In this document: positions 6,663 through 10,211 of the stretch, in pieces
Layout: each line of letters opens with the position of its first letter
How positions within the stretch are numbered: position 1 is the first letter of the stretch
Notes under the pieces: generated by a model
Databases searched by the model: none
Seen by the model: the letters and a program-made list of their open reading frames with translations, nothing else
Told to the model about the DNA's origin: nothing
Program-made: the position numbers and the translations under genes
Source: JAEUOS01 sp964470865
GTDB taxonomy: Bacteria > Pseudomonadota > Gammaproteobacteria > Burkholderiales > JAEUOS01
Direction: 5' to 3'
Length of the DNA: 10,211 bases
Assembly: GCA_964470865.1 (NCBI GenBank)
Contig: CAYYFR010000203.1
Span: forward strand, 1 to 10,211

Positions 6663-8039
6663 TCAGGCGACGGCGATCACGCGGTAGCAGGGAACATAGC
6701 CGCTGCCGGGCAGCTTCATGCGCTGCTGCGCGACAAACGATGTCAAGAGGGTATCCATGCGCCGCATGATCGCCGCATCGCCGCGAATCTCGAACGGCCC
6801 GTGCTGCTCGATGGCACGGATGCCATGGTCCTTGACATTGCCGGCAACGATGCCGGAAAAAGCGCGCCGGAGATTGGCCGCGCGCAGATGTACCGGCTGT
6901 GCGCTGTGAATCGCCAGGCCATGCATGTTTTGGTGCGTCGGCAGGAACGGCCGCTGGAACTCGTGATCGATCGTCAGGTGCCAGTTGAAATAGTAGGCAT
7001 CGCTGATCGACTTGCGGTATTCGCGCACTTCCTGCATGCCGGCCTGCATGTGTCGCGCCACCTGTGCCGGCTCGCCCACGATGACGGTGTAGCGTGCCTG
7101 CGCCGCCGGCCCCAGGGTGGCGCCGATGAATTCATCGATGTGCGCGAAGTAGGCTTCACTGCCGCGCGGGCCGGTGAACACCAGCGGATAGGGCAGGTCG
7201 GCATTGCCGGGGTGCAGCAGGATACCCAACAGGTAAAGGATCTCCTCGACGGTGCCGGCACCGCCGGGACACACCACGATGCCGTGGCCGACGCGCACGA
7301 AAGCCTCGAGCCGCTTCTCGATATCCGGCAGGATAACCAGGCCGTTGACGATCGGATTGGGCGACTCGGCGGCGATGATGCCGGGTTCGGTGAAGCCCAG
7401 GTAGCGCCCGCCGACGACACGCTGCTTCGCATGCGCGATGGTGGCGCCCTTCATCGGCCCTTTCATGGCGCCCGGGCCGCAGCCGGTGGCCACATCGAGC
7501 GCGCGCAGGCCCAGTTCGTAGCCGACCAACTTGGTGTAGTCGTATTCCTCGCGCGAGATCGAGTGGCCGCCCCAGCACACCACCAGGTTGGGCGATTGCA
7601 GGGGGCGCAACACATCGGCATTGCGCAGGATGTGAAACACCGCGTCGGTGATGCCCGCGGAGGTGGCCAAGTCGAATTTCGGGTTGCCGCTGATTTCGTC
7701 GGCGGTGTAGATCACGTCGCGCAGCACCGCAAACAGGTGCTCGGCGATGCCCTTGATCATCTTGCCATCGACAAAAGCGCCCGCCGGCGCGCCCTTCAGG
7801 TCGAGCTTGATGCCGCGCTCGCGCTGGATGATGGAGATGGAAAACGACTTGTAGCGCTCGAGCAGCGCCTTGCCATCGTCGCTGTAACTGCCCGAATTGA
7901 GCACTGCCAGCGCGCAACTGCGCAACAGTCCGTACAGACCGCCCTGGCTGGTATCGAGCAGTTTGCCGACTTCGGCGGCGGAAAGGATTTCGAGGCGCCC
8001 TTCAGGCGTGACCTGGGCGTCGACAACGGCGTGTTCCAT
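6663..8039 (-). CDS. ppnN: Pyrimidine/purine nucleotide 5'-monophosphate nucleosidase PpnN
   Basis: The protein is 458 residues and aligns along its whole length with E. coli PpnN (YgdH, about 454 residues). It hydrolyses nucleoside monophosphates such as GMP, AMP, IMP, CMP and UMP to the free base and ribose 5-phosphate, feeding base salvage in the cytoplasm. The central LOG-family (lysine-decarboxylase-like Rossmann) domain has GCGPGAMKGPMKGA (186-199) and PGGAGTVEEILYLLGIL (258-274). The N-terminal domain includes SCALAVLNSGS and RERGIKLDLKG, and the C-terminal domain includes RRAFSGIVAGNVKDHGIRAIE and QRMKLPGSGYVPCY, all close to the E. coli protein. E. coli PpnN is a tetramer allosterically activated by (p)ppGpp during the stringent response, which is likely but unproven here. 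The start at 8039 is the only one that gives the full N-terminus; no clear Shine-Dalgarno sequence precedes it. It is divergent from the oxidoreductase gene at 8211. Confidence 0.95.
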   Translation of the reverse strand: MEHAVVDAQVTPEGRLEILSAAEVGKLLDTSQGGLYGLLRSCALAVLNSGSYSDDGKALLERYKSFSISIIQRERGIKLDLKGAPAGAFVDGKMIKGIAEHLFAVLRDVIYTADEISGNPKFDLATSAGITDAVFHILRNADVLRPLQSPNLVVCWGGHSISREEYDYTKLVGYELGLRALDVATGCGPGAMKGPMKGATIAHAKQRVVGGRYLGFTEPGIIAAESPNPIVNGLVILPDIEKRLEAFVRVGHGIVVCPGGAGTVEEILYLLGILLHPGNADLPYPLVFTGPRGSEAYFAHIDEFIGATLGPAAQARYTVIVGEPAQVARHMQAGMQEVREYRKSISDAYYFNWHLTIDHEFQRPFLPTHQNMHGLAIHSAQPVHLRAANLRRAFSGIVAGNVKDHGIRAIEQHGPFEIRGDAAIMRRMDTLLTSFVAQQRMKLPGSGYVPCYRVIAVA

Positions 8040-8121
8040 GGGGCGTGATTCAGACTAAAGGTGATGGTGCGGCGAGCATGTTACATCGCTTGCATGGCCA
8101 CGACCGATCGCCCTGCACAGC

Positions 8122-8152
8122 GCCGGCGCAGGCAAACGCGGCTGGCGCCGGC
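8122..8152. repeat. GC-only inverted repeat in the leader of the enoyl reductase-like gene
   Basis: GCCGGCGC (8122-8129) and GCGCCGGC (8145-8152) form a perfect 8-bp, all-G/C stem with a 15-base loop, ending 58 bases before the start at 8211. If transcribed it would be a stable leader hairpin. There is no T-tract and it matches no riboswitch I know. It may be a protein-binding palindrome, a leader structure or chance in GC-rich DNA. Confidence 0.4.
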
Positions 8153-8199
8153 CGACGCTGCTATGCTCAAAGGCTTATTCGGCCCAGCCGTATCCACTT

Positions 8200-8203
8200 G
8201 GAG
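8200..8203 (+). promoter_or_regulatory. Ribosome binding site of the enoyl reductase-like gene
   Basis: GGAG lies 7 bases before the ATG at 8211. It selects that start over in-frame upstream ATG and GTG codons, which would add about 40-50 low-complexity residues ahead of the Rossmann domain. Confidence 0.7.
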
Positions 8204-8210
8204 CTCCGCC

Positions 8211-9446
8211 ATGCCATCCAAAACCGGCAAGCGCCAGTTTGACGTGATTCTCTATGGCGCCTCCGGCTTCGTCGGCCGCCAGACCGTCGCCTATTTCGCG
8301 CAGCATGCCCAAGGCATCAAATGGGCGCTGGCCGGACGCTCGCGCGAAAAGCTAGAAGCGGTGCGTGCGGCCTGCGGGGCCCGCGCTGCAAGCGCCGGCA
8401 TCGTGGTCGCGGCAGCCGATGACGACGCCGCGCTGGGCGCGCTGGCTGCACAAGCGGCGGTGGTGCTATCCACCGCTGGCCCGTTCGCGCTTTACGGCAG
8501 CGCACTGGTGGCCGCCTGTGTGACGCACGGCACCCAGTATGTGGACATCACCGGCGAAACACCATGGGTGCGCGGCCTGATTGATCGCCACCATGCGCAG
8601 GCGGCGAAAAAAGGCGCACGAATCATTCCTTTTTGTGGTTTCGATTCGGTGCCCTCGGATCTTGGCGCATGGCTGGTGGCCCAGGCACTGAAGCAACAGC
8701 ACGGCGAGGCTTGCGTCAGCGTCAAGGCCTGCTTTTCGCTCAAGGGCGGGGTCAATGGCGGCACCCTGGCATCGATGTTCAACGCGATGAATTCGGGCCA
8801 GATCAAGCTCCTGGCCGACCCCTTCCTGCTCAATCCGGAAGGCCGGCGGCCGGAAGATGCAAGCACGCATGCCGACCCGGTTTCGGCCCATCGCGACGCC
8901 GATTTCAACGCCTGGGTCGGGCCATTTTTCATGGGGCCGATCAATACACGGGTGGTGCGGCGCAGTGCGGCGTTGCTCTCCGGTCGCGGCAAGGCGAAGC
9001 TCTACGCGCCTGACTTCCACTACCAGGAATACCTGCGCTTCGGCCGTGGTGCTGCCGCGGCGGTTGCCGCGGCCGGCATGAGTATGGGCATGGCGCTGGG
9101 CCAGGAGGCCATGCGTTTCAAACCCGGGCGCCGACTCGCCCAGGCGCTGGCGCCGGCACCGGGCAGCGGCCCGTCGGAGCGCAGCATGGATCGCGGCTCG
9201 TTCCGTTGTGAACTGGTAGGGCGCGGCGAACGCGGCAGCGTGGTGCGCGGGCGCATCGCCGGCAAGGGAGATCCGGGCAACCGCGCCACCACCATTTTCG
9301 TCTGCGAAGCGGCGCTGGCGCTGGCCTGCGATATCGATGCATTGCCGGTGGGTGGCGGCGTGCTGACGCCGGCTGCCGCACTCGGGCTGGTGTATGCGCG
9401 GCGCCTTGCGGCAGCCGGAATAACGATCGAACCGAGCGGATCCTGA
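8211..9446 (+). CDS. Saccharopine dehydrogenase-like / trans-acting enoyl reductase family oxidoreductase
   Basis: The protein is 411 residues. An N-terminal Rossmann domain binds NAD(P): FDVILYGASGFVGRQ (10-24) is the dinucleotide-binding loop, and AGRSREKL (41-48) ends the second strand with basic residues that favour NADPH. STAGPFALYG (87-96), YVDITGE (110-116) and PFCGFDSVPSDLGA (140-153) are hallmarks of the family that includes mycobacterial trans-acting enoyl reductases (Rv2449c and Rv2953 types) and eukaryotic saccharopine dehydrogenase-like oxidoreductases (SCCPDH). A Gly/Ala-rich hydrophobic stretch near 278-300 may associate with membrane or lipid, as suggested for relatives. True saccharopine dehydrogenase activity is unlikely, because the lysine-pathway enzymes differ in the second half; reduction of a lipid or polyketide enoyl group is a reasonable guess only. 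It is monocistronic here, divergent from ppnN and convergent with the flavoprotein gene to its right. Confidence 0.9.
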   Translation: MPSKTGKRQFDVILYGASGFVGRQTVAYFAQHAQGIKWALAGRSREKLEAVRAACGARAASAGIVVAAADDDAALGALAAQAAVVLSTAGPFALYGSALVAACVTHGTQYVDITGETPWVRGLIDRHHAQAAKKGARIIPFCGFDSVPSDLGAWLVAQALKQQHGEACVSVKACFSLKGGVNGGTLASMFNAMNSGQIKLLADPFLLNPEGRRPEDASTHADPVSAHRDADFNAWVGPFFMGPINTRVVRRSAALLSGRGKAKLYAPDFHYQEYLRFGRGAAAAVAAAGMSMGMALGQEAMRFKPGRRLAQALAPAPGSGPSERSMDRGSFRCELVGRGERGSVVRGRIAGKGDPGNRATTIFVCEAALALACDIDALPVGGGVLTPAAALGLVYARRLAAAGITIEPSGS

Positions 9447-9531
9447 AAGCAACGCGGCAGGGATAAGCAGCATGCATTGCACGCGGCTGCCGCCGCCGCC
9501 TGCGCCGCCTGCGTGCCGCCCGCCGCGTCTT

Positions 9532-9543
9532 GTTGCCGGCAAC
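9532..9543. repeat. 12-bp perfect palindrome GTTGCCGGCAAC
   Basis: Bases 9532-9543 equal their own reverse complement. The palindrome sits 5 bases beyond the stop codon of the minus-strand flavoprotein gene, in the 102 bp convergent gap 9447-9548. Its lack of a loop and of a T-run argues against an intrinsic terminator. The rest of the gap holds a possible long-loop pairing of CGGCAG with CTGCCG and a CCG/CGC-rich tract, but no gene. Confidence 0.45.
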
Positions 9544-9548
9544 CGGGA

Positions 9549-10211
9549 CTAATATTCGCGCCGCCCCTGCGGCTGGTCGGCGCCAACCGCCTCGGCCACG
9601 CTCGCAAAGCCATCGCGCAGCAGCAGTTGCACCAGGCCGCGCTTGATCTCGCGCACCACGCCGGGCCCGCGATAGACAAGTGCGGTGTACACCTGCACCA
9701 GCGACGCGCCCAGGCGAATGCTGCGGTAAGCATCGGCGGCGCTGAATATGCCGCCGACGCCGACCAGCGCTACGCGCGTACGATCGATGCGCGCGTACCA
9801 CTGGCGTACCGCCTCCTCGGAGGCGGTACGATTGGCCGGCCCGGAAAAGCTGCCGTGCATGCGTGCACGTTCGAGCGCCGGCGTTTTCAGCTGCGCGGCC
9901 AGATCGGCGGGAAACGCATAGAAGCCGATTCCCTTGACGAAAGGAAACGCATCGATGGCATCGAGCAGCGCGTCGATCAATGCCGGATTGCTTGGCGGTG
10001 TGATGCGCAGGAAAACCCGGCCGTCGCTTTCGATCTCGCGCATGGCCCCGAGCAGGGCGCGCAAATGCGCCGGGTCGTCGAAATGGGAGAAGCCGCCGCC
10101 CGAATTCGGGCAATTGAGGTTGAGCACCCGATAATCCGAGACTGCACGCGTTGCACGCGCGGCCGCGACCAGTTCGGCAATCACCGCATCGACACTGGCC
10201 GGCACCCCCGT
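9549..10211 (-). CDS. Divergent dihydroorotate dehydrogenase-like flavoprotein (5' end beyond window)
   Basis: Only the C-terminal 220 residues are present; the frame is open to the right edge, so the start is outside. The fragment has the TIM-barrel layout of dihydroorotate dehydrogenase, the FMN enzyme of pyrimidine synthesis: LNLNCPNSGGG (fragment residues 30-40), GSFSGPAN (120-127), the FMN-phosphate loop VGVGGIFSAADAY (150-162), and GASLVQVYTALVYRGPG (168-184), the last very like quinone-type PyrD. Three things are unusual. The active-site base position reads Cys34 (NCPN), as in class 1 enzymes, not the Ser of class 2. The strand that normally carries the FMN-contacting lysine (VKIAP-type) reads FLRITPP with Arg69. 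The TNTT segment that supplies an orotate-binding Asn reads GFYAF (96-100). It could be a true but divergent PyrD or a paralogue with another substrate, so no gene symbol is given. Confidence 0.8.
   Translation of the reverse strand, partial: TGVPASVDAVIAELVAAARATRAVSDYRVLNLNCPNSGGGFSHFDDPAHLRALLGAMREIESDGRVFLRITPPSNPALIDALLDAIDAFPFVKGIGFYAFPADLAAQLKTPALERARMHGSFSGPANRTASEEAVRQWYARIDRTRVALVGVGGIFSAADAYRSIRLGASLVQVYTALVYRGPGVVREIKRGLVQLLLRDGFASVAEAVGADQPQGRREY

Larger units (their letters stand above)
8040..8210. promoter_or_regulatory. Divergent intergenic region between ppnN and the enoyl reductase-like gene
   Basis: These 171 bases lie between two outward-reading genes and should contain both promoters. 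I see no -35/-10 pair good enough to place. An open frame runs in phase from 8061 into the plus-strand gene, but its translation is Arg/Ala-rich and the ribosome binding site at 8200 supports a start at 8211. The main structural element is the inverted repeat at 8122-8152. Confidence 0.4.

Noticed and set aside
6594..8048. A 484-codon open frame on the plus strand opposite ppnN.
   Set aside because: It mirrors the entire ppnN gene, which matches E. coli PpnN end to end, and its translation has no known motif.
8162..8167. TATGCT as a -10 element ahead of the enoyl reductase-like gene.
   Set aside because: The position 17 bases upstream reads CGGCTG, which does not resemble a -35 box.
8061..8210. 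A 50-residue N-terminal extension of the enoyl reductase-like protein.
   Set aside because: The added sequence is Arg/Ala-rich and unlike the family, whose members begin near the Rossmann loop, and a well-placed GGAG precedes the ATG at 8211.
1..10211. A defence system, mobile element or CRISPR array, suggested by the peptidase and the repeats.
   Set aside because: No transposase, integrase, nuclease, helicase or regularly spaced repeats were found. The palindromes are single short elements, and the other genes are metabolic.

Overview
This is a GC-rich chromosomal window that reads as a betaproteobacterium, most likely Burkholderiales or a close relative. The grounds are an orphan Bug-type tripartite tricarboxylate receptor with a short alanine-rich export signal, an E. 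coli-type PpnN, and the base composition and gene style throughout. The species cannot be told from the sequence. I see no phage, IS element, CRISPR array, tRNA or rRNA.

Layout, left to right. An EthD-domain small protein (124-432) and a cytoplasmic formylglycine-type sulfatase (570-2018) lie on the minus strand. A 74 bp divergent interval separates them from a plus-strand pair: a Bug solute receptor (2093-3058) and, 27 bp later, a full-length PGM1-type phosphoglucomutase (3086-4732). The pair ends in a 299 bp convergent gap holding a weak terminator-like hairpin and a degenerate palindromic intergenic repeat. Three minus-strand genes follow, read from right to left: PpnN nucleotide nucleosidase (6663-8039), a cytoplasmic trypsin-fold peptidase (5844-6575), and an Asp/Glu/hydantoin racemase-family protein without the usual catalytic cysteines (5032-5772). 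A 171 bp divergent region containing a GC-rich hairpin separates ppnN from a plus-strand saccharopine-dehydrogenase-like/trans-acting enoyl reductase family oxidoreductase (8211-9446). The window closes with the C-terminal part of a divergent dihydroorotate dehydrogenase-like flavoprotein on the minus strand (9549-10211, cut by the window edge).

How the genes may work together. The sulfatase, EthD protein and Bug receptor form a plausible small catabolic neighbourhood: a periplasmic receptor that captures an organic anion, and a cytoplasmic sulfatase that acts on an imported sulfated compound. This is inference from adjacency and from the lack of a signal peptide on the sulfatase. Pgm and PpnN are housekeeping sugar-phosphate and nucleotide-recycling enzymes. 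I found no clearly new multi-gene system. The items most worth a second look are two enzymes with altered active sites (the racemase homologue and the dihydroorotate dehydrogenase homologue), the palindromic repeat, and the sulfatase neighbourhood.
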